64,000 bases of DNA from Planctomycetota bacterium (GTDB lineage Bacteria > Planctomycetota > J058 > JAJDCQ01): the NCBI GenBank assembly GCA_029260755.1, contig JAJDCQ010000222.1:1-64000 (forward strand). Direction: 5' to 3'. Made by a program: the position numbers and the translations under genes. Each line of letters opens with the position of its first letter. Position 1 is the stretch's first letter. Below the pieces are notes generated by a model. It searched no databases. It had not been told where the DNA came from and saw only the letters and a program-made list of their open reading frames with translations. This document shows positions 24,089 through 33,680 of the stretch, piece by piece.

Positions 24089-26224
24089 ATGAAGCTGTTC
24101 GTCCGACCGGGCGACGCGACCCTCGACCTCGAGGGATCGTCGGTCCCCGTCCGTGAAGTCATCGAGGCCGCCGGCCTCGAGAAGAAGGCGCTCGCCGTCC
24201 GCGTCGCCGGCGTCAACCTCACCCTCGCCGACACCATCGATGCCTCGCTCGCCGAGGGACCGACGATGGTCGACGGCACCGAGCGCCAGGTCGTCGGCGG
24301 CGGCGCCGCGGGGGACGGTGGCGACGGCACGGTCCCCGAGGGCGCGATCCTCGTCGACGTCCTCACCAGGGACGGACCCGAGGGCCTCGACGTCCTCCGC
24401 CACAGCACGGCCCACGTGCTCGCCGACGCGGTCCTGCGCCTCTACCCGGGTGCGCGCCTGACGATCGGGCCCTCCATCGCCGACGGCTTCTACTACGACA
24501 TCGACTTCAGCGGCGCGAAGGGCTCCCCCGGCATCGACGATCTCCCCCGGATCGAGGAGGAGATGCAGAAGATCGTCAAGGCCGACCACGAGTTCCGCAG
24601 AGACGTCACCTCGCCCGAGCAGGCGAAGGAGCGACTGCGGGGAACCGACGACCGCTTCAAGGTCGAGATCATCGACGAGTACGCCGCGAAGGGCGTCGAG
24701 CAGTTCAGCTTCTACGGTCACGGCGACTTCGAGGACCTTTGCCGCGGGCCGCACCTGCCGCGGACGGGGATGATCGGCGCGTTCAAGCTCACCTCGATCT
24801 CCGGCACCAACTGGCGCGCGATCGAGACGAACCCGCCGCTCACCCGGATCTACGGGACGGCGTTCTGGACGCCGAAGCTGCTCAAGGTCCACCTCAAGAA
24901 CCTCGAGGAGCGCAAGAAGCGCGACCACCGGCGGCTCGGCGAGGACCTCGAGCTCTTCAGCTTCCAGAAGGAGGCGCCCGGCGCCCCGTTCTGGCACCCG
25001 AAGGGCGCGACGATCTACGGCGCGTTGCAGGCGTACTGCCGCGAGAAGTATCCGCTCGCCGGCTACGAGGAGGTCGTCGCCCCGCTGATCCTCTCCGAGG
25101 AGCTCTGGCACCGGAGCGGGCACTGGGACAACTTCCGCGAGAACATGTATTTCACGCGGACGGGCCATCACCACACGGGCCACGAAGGCGGCGACGCCGA
25201 GCCGAGCGCCGAGGGCGAGACCAAGAAGGGCAAGGGCGGCGAGGAGCAGCAGTACGCGGTCAAGCCGATGAACTGCCCCGGCCACTGCCTGATCTTCAAG
25301 GACCGCCGGCGCAACTACCACGACCTGCCGATGCGGCTCGCCGAGTACAGTCAGCTCCATCGGTTCGAGCGGGCGGGCGCGCTCCACGGGCTGATGCGCG
25401 TGCGCAGCTTCGCGCAGGACGACGCCCACATCTACTGCTCGCGCGACCAGCTCGCCGACGAGATCGCCGCGTGCATCGCGCTCCAGCGCGAGGTCTACCG
25501 CGATCTCGGATTCTGTGACTGGTCTGTGAAGCTCGCGACGCGCCCGGCGAAGCGGGTCGGCGACGACGCGATGTGGGACGAGGCCGAGGCGGCGCTGGCG
25601 GCCTCGCTCGACGCGGCTGGCCTCGCCTACGAGCTGCTCCCCGGCGAGGGCGCCTTCTACGGCCCCAAGATCGAGTTCCACATCCACGACTGCCTCGGCC
25701 GGAGCTGGCAGTGCGGAACGGCGCAGGTCGACTTCTCGATGCCGGCGCGCTTCGAGCTGAAGTACCAGACGCGCGAGAACACCTACGAGACGCCGGTGAT
25801 GATCCACCGCGCGGTGCTCGGGTCGTTCGAGCGGCTGATCGGGATCCTGATCGAGCACTACGCGGGCGAGTTCCCGCTCTGGCTCTCGCCCGAGCAGGTG
25901 CGCGTCCTCCCGATCCGGGACGGCGCCCACGAGGAGACGGCGCGCGACGTCGTGGCGCGGCTGCGCCGCGAGCGGGTCCGCGTCGCCCTCGACGCGGGGA
26001 GCGATCTTCGCAAGCGAATCAAGTCGGCGGGCAAGGCACGGGTGCCTTACCTCGTCGTCATCGGGGATGAAGAGGTCGAGACCGGTCGGCTCGCCGTCCG
26101 GCATCGCAAGAAGCAGGACCTCGGAACCTTCACCCTGGACGAGCTGGTGGTCAGGCTGCGCGACGAGATCGACTCGCGAGCCAGGCTTCCGGTAGGAATC
26201 GACGTCACCGAAGAGGAGAACTGA
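24089..26224 (+). CDS. thrS: Threonyl-tRNA synthetase
   Basis: This encodes 711 residues from ATG 24089, where the TGS domain begins (MKLFVRPGDATLDL); the in-frame ATG at 24044 would add 15 residues unlike the family. Order: TGS (1-~80), editing domain with HSTAH and CRGPH (~105-245), class II catalytic core (~270-570; MNCPGHCLIF, RVRSFAQDDAHIYC) and anticodon-binding domain (~590-705). It charges tRNA-Thr and edits Ser-tRNA-Thr. Odd: a His/Lys/Glu-rich insertion near residues 355-385 (TGHHHTGHEGG...KKGKGGEEQQ) inside the core. It leads thrS-infC-rpmI-rplT, with infC 20 bp downstream. Confidence 0.96.
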   Translation: MKLFVRPGDATLDLEGSSVPVREVIEAAGLEKKALAVRVAGVNLTLADTIDASLAEGPTMVDGTERQVVGGGAAGDGGDGTVPEGAILVDVLTRDGPEGLDVLRHSTAHVLADAVLRLYPGARLTIGPSIADGFYYDIDFSGAKGSPGIDDLPRIEEEMQKIVKADHEFRRDVTSPEQAKERLRGTDDRFKVEIIDEYAAKGVEQFSFYGHGDFEDLCRGPHLPRTGMIGAFKLTSISGTNWRAIETNPPLTRIYGTAFWTPKLLKVHLKNLEERKKRDHRRLGEDLELFSFQKEAPGAPFWHPKGATIYGALQAYCREKYPLAGYEEVVAPLILSEELWHRSGHWDNFRENMYFTRTGHHHTGHEGGDAEPSAEGETKKGKGGEEQQYAVKPMNCPGHCLIFKDRRRNYHDLPMRLAEYSQLHRFERAGALHGLMRVRSFAQDDAHIYCSRDQLADEIAACIALQREVYRDLGFCDWSVKLATRPAKRVGDDAMWDEAEAALAASLDAAGLAYELLPGEGAFYGPKIEFHIHDCLGRSWQCGTAQVDFSMPARFELKYQTRENTYETPVMIHRAVLGSFERLIGILIEHYAGEFPLWLSPEQVRVLPIRDGAHEETARDVVARLRRERVRVALDAGSDLRKRIKSAGKARVPYLVVIGDEEVETGRLAVRHRKKQDLGTFTLDELVVRLRDEIDSRARLPVGIDVTEEEN

Positions 26225-26244
26225 ACCTGGGACTCAGAAGACAC

Positions 26245-26766
26245 ATGAGGGAGGAGCCACGCTTCGCGGGCCCTCGGGTCAATGAGAGGATCCGAGTACC
26301 GCAGGTGCTGGTGATCGACGACGAAGGGGAGAAGCTCGGCATCCTCGCCACCGAGGACGCCCTCGCGCAGGCGCGCGAGAAGGACCTCGACCTGGTCGAG
26401 GTGGCGCCGGACGCTCGCCCCCCCGTCTGCAAGTTCCTCGACTACGGTAAGTACAAGTACTCGCAGAAGAAGCTCCAGCAGGACAGCAAGGCGAAGCAGC
26501 ACAAGGTCCAGCTCAAGGAGATCCGCCTTCGGCCCAAGATCGGGGACCACGACTTCTCGACCAAGGTCAACCGGGCGCGGAAGTTCCTCGAGAAGGACAT
26601 GAAGGTTCAGGTGAACTGCCTGTTCCGCGGTCGCGAGCGCGCCCACGAGGGCCGGGGTCGCGACCTGATGATCCGCTTCGCCAAGGATGTCGAGGATCTC
26701 GCCAAGATCGAGTCGATGCCCAAGTCCGAGGGCTACCGGCTCGTCATGATCCTGGCCAAGAAGTAG
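26245..26766 (+). CDS. infC: Translation initiation factor IF-3
   Basis: This encodes 173 residues. The N-terminal domain has RVNERIRVPQVLVIDDEGEK and LDLVEVAPDARPPVCKFLDY; a Lys-rich linker follows (KYSQKKLQQDSKAKQHK), then the C-terminal domain (VQLKEIRLRPKIGDHDFSTK). It binds the 30S subunit and checks the start codon. Its own start is ATG, not the rare AUU that lets IF-3 control itself in E. coli, so that feedback is probably absent. It is the second gene of the thrS operon; 187 bp with two hairpins separate it from rpmI. Confidence 0.96.
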   Translation: MREEPRFAGPRVNERIRVPQVLVIDDEGEKLGILATEDALAQAREKDLDLVEVAPDARPPVCKFLDYGKYKYSQKKLQQDSKAKQHKVQLKEIRLRPKIGDHDFSTKVNRARKFLEKDMKVQVNCLFRGRERAHEGRGRDLMIRFAKDVEDLAKIESMPKSEGYRLVMILAKK

Positions 26767-26821
26767 CCGCTCCCCTCCCGGGGCCAGCCCCGCGCGGGCC
26801 CCCCGGAAAGTCGTTGACAGG

Positions 26822-26907
26822 AGACGTCGTGTTTGCGACCGTCTTCTGGTTCGTATGGCGGGTCCCCCGATCCGCCGCTCCGAACCGCCCCGAGTCTTCG
26901 GGGCGGT
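26822..26907 (+). promoter_or_regulatory. Candidate ribosomal-protein leader (two hairpins) before rpmI-rplT
   Basis: Hairpin 1: AGACGTCG (26822-26829), loop TGTTTG, CGACCGTCT (26836-26844) with one bulged C. Hairpin 2: ACCGCCCCGA (26884-26893), loop GTCT, TCGGGGCGGT (26898-26907), a perfect 10-bp stem. In other bacteria L20 represses this operon by binding a leader; position suggests the same here, but no known L20-leader consensus was checked. Confidence 0.4.
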
Positions 26908-26953
26908 CGTCGTAGATTTGAAAGCTCCATCGCTACTGGAAGGTAGTCGTTCG

Positions 26954-27151
26954 ATGCCCAAGATGAAGTCGAACCGCGGCCTGCGGAAGCGCTTCAAGGT
27001 GACCAAGAAGGGCAAGGTCACCCGGAAGCAGGCGTTCAAGAGTCACCTCATGAGCACCAAGACGGGCAAGCGCCGTCGTCAGCTCAAGAAGGTGATCCTG
27101 GTCTGCAAGGCCGACCAGAAGAAGATCCTGCGGATGATGTGCGAGAGCTAG
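26954..27151 (+). CDS. rpmI: 50S ribosomal protein L35
   Basis: This encodes 65 residues from ATG 26954 with GGAAGG upstream. MPKMKSNRGLRKRFKVTKKG matches the bL35 N-terminus (usual MPKMKTHRGAAKRF), and the rest has the expected basic core (KSHLMSTKTGKRRRQLKK). Length is normal. It is part of the large subunit and sits at its usual place between infC and rplT. The N-terminal CxxC seen in some zinc-binding small ribosomal proteins is not a feature of this family. Confidence 0.95.
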   Translation: MPKMKSNRGLRKRFKVTKKGKVTRKQAFKSHLMSTKTGKRRRQLKKVILVCKADQKKILRMMCES

Positions 27152-27267
27152 GGCTCTCCCCGCTTCGATCCTCCTTGTAACTCGAAACCACCCGTCGAAT
27201 CAGACACGCTGCCGCCGCGGCCCCCCCCTCCTCCAGGAGGTCGGCGCGCCGGCTCGAGGAGTGACAA

Positions 27268-27627
27268 ATGCGTGCTCGTAGCAACGTCCCGCGGCTTCGC
27301 CGCAAGCGCCGTCTTCGCCGGATCGCCAAGGGCTGGGTCGGCGGACGCCGCCGCCTCCGCCGCCAGCTGATCGAGCAGGTCCGCCGCGCGCTCAAGTACG
27401 CGTTCCGCGACCGCCGTCAGCGGAAGCGCGAGATGCGCAAGCTGTGGATCATCCGGATCGGCGCGGCCACCCGGCAGCACGGCCTGTCCTACAGCCGCTT
27501 CATCGGCGGCCTCAAGAAGGCCAGCATCGAGATGGACCGCAAGCAGCTCGCCGACCTCGCCGTGCGGGATCCGCAGGGCTTCGAGGCGGTGGTCACCTCG
27601 GTGAAGGGCGTCCTCGGGGTCTCCTAG
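27268..27627 (+). CDS. rplT: 50S ribosomal protein L20
   Basis: This encodes 119 residues from ATG 27268 with GAGGAG upstream. The sequence MRARSNVPRLRRKRRLRRIA, KYAFRDRRQRKREMRKLWI and RIGAATRQHGLSYSRFI is clear bL20. It binds 23S rRNA early in large-subunit assembly and, in several bacteria, represses its own operon through a leader RNA. The 116-bp gap after rpmI has no promoter I can see. A rho-independent terminator follows at 27660. Confidence 0.96.
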   Translation: MRARSNVPRLRRKRRLRRIAKGWVGGRRRLRRQLIEQVRRALKYAFRDRRQRKREMRKLWIIRIGAATRQHGLSYSRFIGGLKKASIEMDRKQLADLAVRDPQGFEAVVTSVKGVLGVS

Positions 27628-27659
27628 CCCCTCCTAGCCCGACCCCTCGGAGCGTGAAA

Positions 27660-27699
27660 CGGGTCTTTTCGGCATCCGCCGGGGAGACCCGCTTTCTTG
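27660..27699 (+). terminator. Rho-independent-type terminator of the thrS-rplT operon
   Basis: CGGGTCT (27660-27666) pairs with AGACCCG (27685-27691), with an 18-nt loop, followed by CTTTCTTG. It lies 32 bp after the rplT stop. Confidence 0.65.
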
Positions 27700-27713
27700 T
27701 ACACCCGAGAGAG

Positions 27714-27788
27714 CTCACGCAAAAGGCGCAGAGACGCAAAGGGTGCGCCGAGATCCGGATCTGGCGGGACCCGTTGCGCCTTTCGCGG
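27714..27788. repeat. Type A repeat with AGATCCGGATCT core, right arm decayed
   Basis: Left arm CTCACGCAAAAGGCGCAGAG, core GCCGAGATCCGGATCTGGCG, short right arm TTGCGCCTTTCGCG. The core is the exact reverse complement of the core of the type A copy at 32281-32373, so the element has a defined interior and was inserted here in the opposite orientation. Confidence 0.7.
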
Positions 27789-27798
27789 CGGCAGAACG

Positions 27799-27943
27799 AA
27801 ACCGCGGATTTCGCGGATTGCGCGGACTGTTCCGGTCGGCGCCGAAGTCGATGAGGCTTCGACGTTCCTGAAACGGCTCTCGCGCGAAGCAACGCCCCGG
27901 AGTGGCAATCGCACTCCGCGTAATCCGCGTAATCCGCGGTTCC
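27799..27943. repeat. Type B repeat, inverted arms around 85 bp
   Basis: Left arm AAACCGCGGATTTCGCGGAT (from 27799) and right arm CCGCGTAATCCGCGGTTCC (to 27943) face each other. Together with the terminator and the type A copy it accounts for nearly all of the gap 27628-27969. Confidence 0.75.
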
Positions 27944-27969
27944 CGTTCGTTGGCTGCGGTGGACGGGGG

Positions 27970-28779
27970 TCAAGGGGTCGAGTCTACACCTCGCTCCATC
28001 GGGTCCGCCGGTCGGCGCGCCACGGCGAGGGCGGCGAGCCCCTCGAGCTCGCCGGCGTCGGTGACGATGATCGCCCAGCCGGCGGCCACCTCGCCGATCC
28101 CGGCGGCGGCCGCCAGCTCGGCGGGGCGGCCCGCGAGGCGCACCGGCGTGAGCCCGCGCGCGTCGATCGTCGTCGGTCCCGCGAGCCGCGCGACGGCCGG
28201 CTCGCGCCACGGCCCGCGCGCGTCGATCTCGCGGAGCCCCTCGAAGACGCCGCCCCCGATCGCCTTCATCACCGCCTCCTTCAGGCAGAACAGGGCGAGG
28301 AGCGCGGCGGCGCGATCGAGCCCCGCCGCGGCGCGCACCGCGGCGAGCGCGTCGGCCTCCGCCGGCGAGACGGCCATCCGCTCGACGCCCGCGGTGCGCG
28401 CCCCCGCGCGCGGCTCGACGTCGACGCCGAGGCCGGCGAGGCCGTCCTCGGCGGGAGCGGCCGCCGCGATCGCGAGCCCCGCCCGGTGCCCGATCGAGAG
28501 TGAGGGCGCCGGTCGGCCCGACGAGGCGATCGAGGTGACGACGGGCGCGCCCGCCTCGTCGGGCACGATCGTGATGCCGCGCTCGCGGGACGCGCCGCCC
28601 GCGTCGAGGATCGCCGCGCGGGCCGCCGCGCGCCCGAGGAGGAAGTCGAGCCCCTGCGCCTCGCCGCGCGCGGTCGCTCGACGCGCCGCGAGGACCGCGC
28701 GCTCCTCCGCTCCCAGGCTCGCCTCGATCGCGGCGAGATCGGTCGTCGCCGACCGCGCGAGGCGGAGCGAGACGATCAC
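27970..28779 (-). CDS. 4'-phosphopantetheinyl transferase (Sfp-type)
   Basis: GTG 28779 overlaps the TGA of the acyltransferase gene (GTGA) and is the likely start; product 269 residues. Sfp-type motifs are present: LSIGHRAGLAIAAAA (~110), GLGVDVEPR with the Mg-binding Asp/Glu, and FCLKEAVMKAIGGG (F/W-x2-KEA-x2-K). The enzyme moves phosphopantetheine from CoA to a carrier protein. With only one such gene visible I cannot tell whether it serves fatty-acid ACP or polyketide/peptide carriers. Coupling to a membrane acyltransferase favours a lipid role. Confidence 0.88.
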   Translation of the reverse strand: MIVSLRLARSATTDLAAIEASLGAEERAVLAARRATARGEAQGLDFLLGRAAARAAILDAGGASRERGITIVPDEAGAPVVTSIASSGRPAPSLSIGHRAGLAIAAAAPAEDGLAGLGVDVEPRAGARTAGVERMAVSPAEADALAAVRAAAGLDRAAALLALFCLKEAVMKAIGGGVFEGLREIDARGPWREPAVARLAGPTTIDARGLTPVRLAGRPAELAAAAGIGEVAAGWAIIVTDAGELEGLAALAVARRPADPMERGVDSTP

Positions 28780-29642
28780 GGACGCGCCGAGGGGTCGCCG
28801 CGTCGCCAGGCCGATCGACGTCCCGGCCAGGGCCCGGTCGACAGCCCGTCGGGGCGATCGACCTGGGCGAGCGCCGTGGCCCGCTCGTCGGTCCGCCGGA
28901 GCCGCCTCTCGAGGTCCGCGGCGTAGGCGGTGACGGCGGCCGCGTCGAGCCGTCCCTCGATCCGGACCGGCGCGTCGATGCACGCGGTCATTCGCGATCC
29001 CGGCAGAGGGATCCGGGCGGCGTCCCAGCTCGGCGCCGTCCACTGGCGATCCGCCGCGAAGGACGCGACGCAGATCCAGGCGCCGATCCGATTCGCGAGC
29101 ACGACCAGACCCGGATCGACGTGGAAGGCCGGCCCGCGCGGGCCGTCGGGCACGAGGATCGTGTCCTGCGCGTCCTTGAACTGACGGACGAGCTTGAGGA
29201 ACGCGCGCGCGCCGCCGCGGGTGCTCGAGCCGCGCACCGGGACGTAGCCGAGCTCGGCGGCGATCCGCGCGATGATCTCGCCGTCCCCGTGCTCGCTGAT
29301 CAGCGTCGGCGCGAGGCGCTGGCGATGGGTGTAGACGAACGGCAGCATCCGCCCGTGAGGCACCGCGAAGATGATCTGCTCGCCGCGCTCCTCCAGCTCG
29401 CGGATCGGGCCGTAGTCGACCCAGCGAATCCGCACCGTGCTCATCCAGAGCCGGAACGCGAACCCGATCAGCGGGGCGGCCCCCGCGGCGGCCGCCCGGA
29501 CGGCCGCGCGCGAGGAGCGCTTCTTCGGGCGCCGCGGCGCGGCATGGCCGCCGGCCGCATCGGCGGGAGGCCGCGCCCCAGGGGCCTTGGCGGGCGCCTG
29601 GGAGCTGGGCGGCTGGCGAGTCTCATCGGGCCGGGCTATCAT
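28776..29642 (-). CDS. DUF374 lysophospholipid acyltransferase-like protein
   Basis: ATG 29642 gives 288 residues; an in-frame GTG at 29654 would add four. After a ~45-residue Pro/Ala/Lys-rich lead and a hydrophobic segment (AAAAGAAPLIGFAFRLW), the DUF374 signature is clear: FAVPHGRMLPFVY, LISEHGDGEIIARIAAELG, VRGSSTRGGARAFLK and ILVPDGPRGPAFHV. The family resembles the lipid A acyltransferases LpxL/LpxM and acts at the inner membrane, probably on lipid A or phospholipid. It is translationally coupled to the phosphopantetheinyl transferase and divergent from the kinase at 29711 (68 bp). Confidence 0.85.
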   Translation of the reverse strand: MIARPDETRQPPSSQAPAKAPGARPPADAAGGHAAPRRPKKRSSRAAVRAAAAGAAPLIGFAFRLWMSTVRIRWVDYGPIRELEERGEQIIFAVPHGRMLPFVYTHRQRLAPTLISEHGDGEIIARIAAELGYVPVRGSSTRGGARAFLKLVRQFKDAQDTILVPDGPRGPAFHVDPGLVVLANRIGAWICVASFAADRQWTAPSWDAARIPLPGSRMTACIDAPVRIEGRLDAAAVTAYAADLERRLRRTDERATALAQVDRPDGLSTGPWPGRRSAWRRGDPSARP

Positions 29643-29710
29643 CGCTGGGTACACCCTGGCTCGAGCGCTCGGGTCCCATCGGGACCGGTGCGCTCCGAGG
29701 CCGCCTCTGC

Positions 29711-32245
<2,535 letters not shown>

Positions 32246-32280
32246 TCGGCGCGCCCGTTCCGCGTCAGGAACGACCTGTT

Positions 32281-32373
32281 CTCACGCAAAGGCGCAAAGG
32301 CGCAAAGGGGCCCCGCCAGATCCGGATCTCGGCGAGAGCAGTGACTCTTTGCGTCTTTGCGCCTTTGCGTGAG
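32281..32373. repeat. Type A repeat, best-preserved copy
   Basis: The 27-bp arms at 32281-32307 (CTCACGCAAAGGCGCAAAGG...) and 32347-32373 (...GCGCCTTTGCGTGAG) are inverted with one mismatch. The core is CCGCCAGATCCGGATCTCGG. It lies between the convergent kinase and ispH genes and could act as a bidirectional terminator or block. Confidence 0.8.
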
Positions 32374-32389
32374 CAGTCGTCGCCCGCGG

Positions 32390-33652
32390 CTAGACCTCGC
32401 GCGACGGCGCCGACGCTGACGCGGGCGCATCCTCGCCGAGCGGCTCGAGGTGGGGCAGCTCCAGGTCGAGGATCGAGCAGACCCGCTCGATCACCTCGCC
32501 GACGACGCGGTTCGGGGTCGACGCGCCGGCGGTCACGCCGATCGAGACCGGCCGCTCGCCCCACTCGCGGATCCAGCCCGACTCGACGACCGGCTCGGGG
32601 TTCTCGAGGAGCTTGTGACGGATCTCGTCGCGGTTCATGAGGCACTCGGGCCCGTCGATGTGGTAGGCCCGGCTGAACTCGTCGCCGAGCTCCTTGAGGT
32701 GCGAGGTGTTCGATGAGTTGAAGCCGCCGATCACGATGAAGACGTCGACGTCCTCGCTCCGGGCGAGGGCGAGGACCGCGTCCTGTCGGTCCTGGGTCGC
32801 CGAGCAGATCGTGTCGAACGAGAGGAAGTGCTCGTCGAGCTGCGCCGCGCCGAAGCGACGCCCGAGCGTCGCCTTCAGCATCCCCGCGATGTGGAGCGAC
32901 TCGCTGCTGAGCATCGTCGTCTGGTTGGCGACGCCGACCCGCTCGAGGTCCTTGTCCGGATCGAACCCCGGCGAGGCCGCCTCGCCCTCGCGGAAGGTCT
33001 CGGAGAATTTCGCGGCGTCGCCGCCGTGCTCGATGAAATCGCAGAGGAGCTTCGCCTCGGCCTCGTCGCGCACGACGAGGTAGCGGCCCTCGGGATACGA
33101 GAGCGCGCGGCTGCACGTCGCCAGCGTCTCCTCGTGGCTCCACTTGCCGTGGACGACCGACGTGCGGCCCTCGCGCGCGTAACGCTCGACCCGCCGCCAG
33201 ACGTTGAGGACCGAGCCGCAGGTCGTGTCGACGAGGACGGCGCCGCGCTCGCGGAGGCGGTCGAACTCGTCCGTCGTCACGCCGAACGCGGGGAGCAGGA
33301 CGACGTCTCCCTCCTCCACGACCGCCTCGCGGACCTCGTCGTCGAAGAAGAGGATTCCGAGCTCGCGCAGCCGCCGGTTCACCTGCGGGTTGTGGATGAT
33401 CTCGTTCGTGAGGTAGATCCGCCGGTCCGGGAACTTCTCGCGCGTCTCGTAGGCCATGTCGACGGCGCGGTCGACGCCGTAGCAGAAGCCGAAGTCGCGC
33501 ACGAGCTTGAACGTGGCGTCGCCCACCTCGAGCCGGAACCCCCGCTCGCGGATCCGGTCGACGAGGCCGCTGTGCCAGTCGCGCTGCAGCTCGCCGGCGA
33601 CCGCGGCCTTGAGGCCGAAGCCCTTCTGGTGGTACTCGAGCTCTTTGGGCAT
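32390..33652 (-). CDS. ispH: 4-hydroxy-3-methylbut-2-enyl diphosphate reductase, cyanobacterial/plastid type
   Basis: This encodes 420 residues. It makes IPP and DMAPP in the last step of the MEP pathway using a [4Fe-4S] cluster. The three cluster Cys are in GFCYGVDRA (57), DTTCGSVLN and DTICSATQD; substrate His residues are in NEIIHNPQV, HGKWSHEET and DEHFLSFD; and ASTPNRVVGEV closes the site. The N-terminal extension (KGFGLKAAVAGELQRDW) and insertions are those of the long cyanobacterial/plastid form, not the ~310-residue E. coli form. The last ~25 residues are a non-conserved Ala/Pro tail. It follows the FHA/CHAT gene by 28 bp and probably shares its transcript. Confidence 0.93.
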   Translation of the reverse strand: MPKELEYHQKGFGLKAAVAGELQRDWHSGLVDRIRERGFRLEVGDATFKLVRDFGFCYGVDRAVDMAYETREKFPDRRIYLTNEIIHNPQVNRRLRELGILFFDDEVREAVVEEGDVVLLPAFGVTTDEFDRLRERGAVLVDTTCGSVLNVWRRVERYAREGRTSVVHGKWSHEETLATCSRALSYPEGRYLVVRDEAEAKLLCDFIEHGGDAAKFSETFREGEAASPGFDPDKDLERVGVANQTTMLSSESLHIAGMLKATLGRRFGAAQLDEHFLSFDTICSATQDRQDAVLALARSEDVDVFIVIGGFNSSNTSHLKELGDEFSRAYHIDGPECLMNRDEIRHKLLENPEPVVESGWIREWGERPVSIGVTAGASTPNRVVGEVIERVCSILDLELPHLEPLGEDAPASASAPSREV

Positions 33653-33680
33653 GTCGGTCCTGCTGGGGGGGACGGAGACG

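Noticed and set aside
26814..26860. TTGACA as a promoter before rpmI
   Set aside because: No -10 hexamer lies 15-19 bp downstream, and the gene sits inside a well-known operon.
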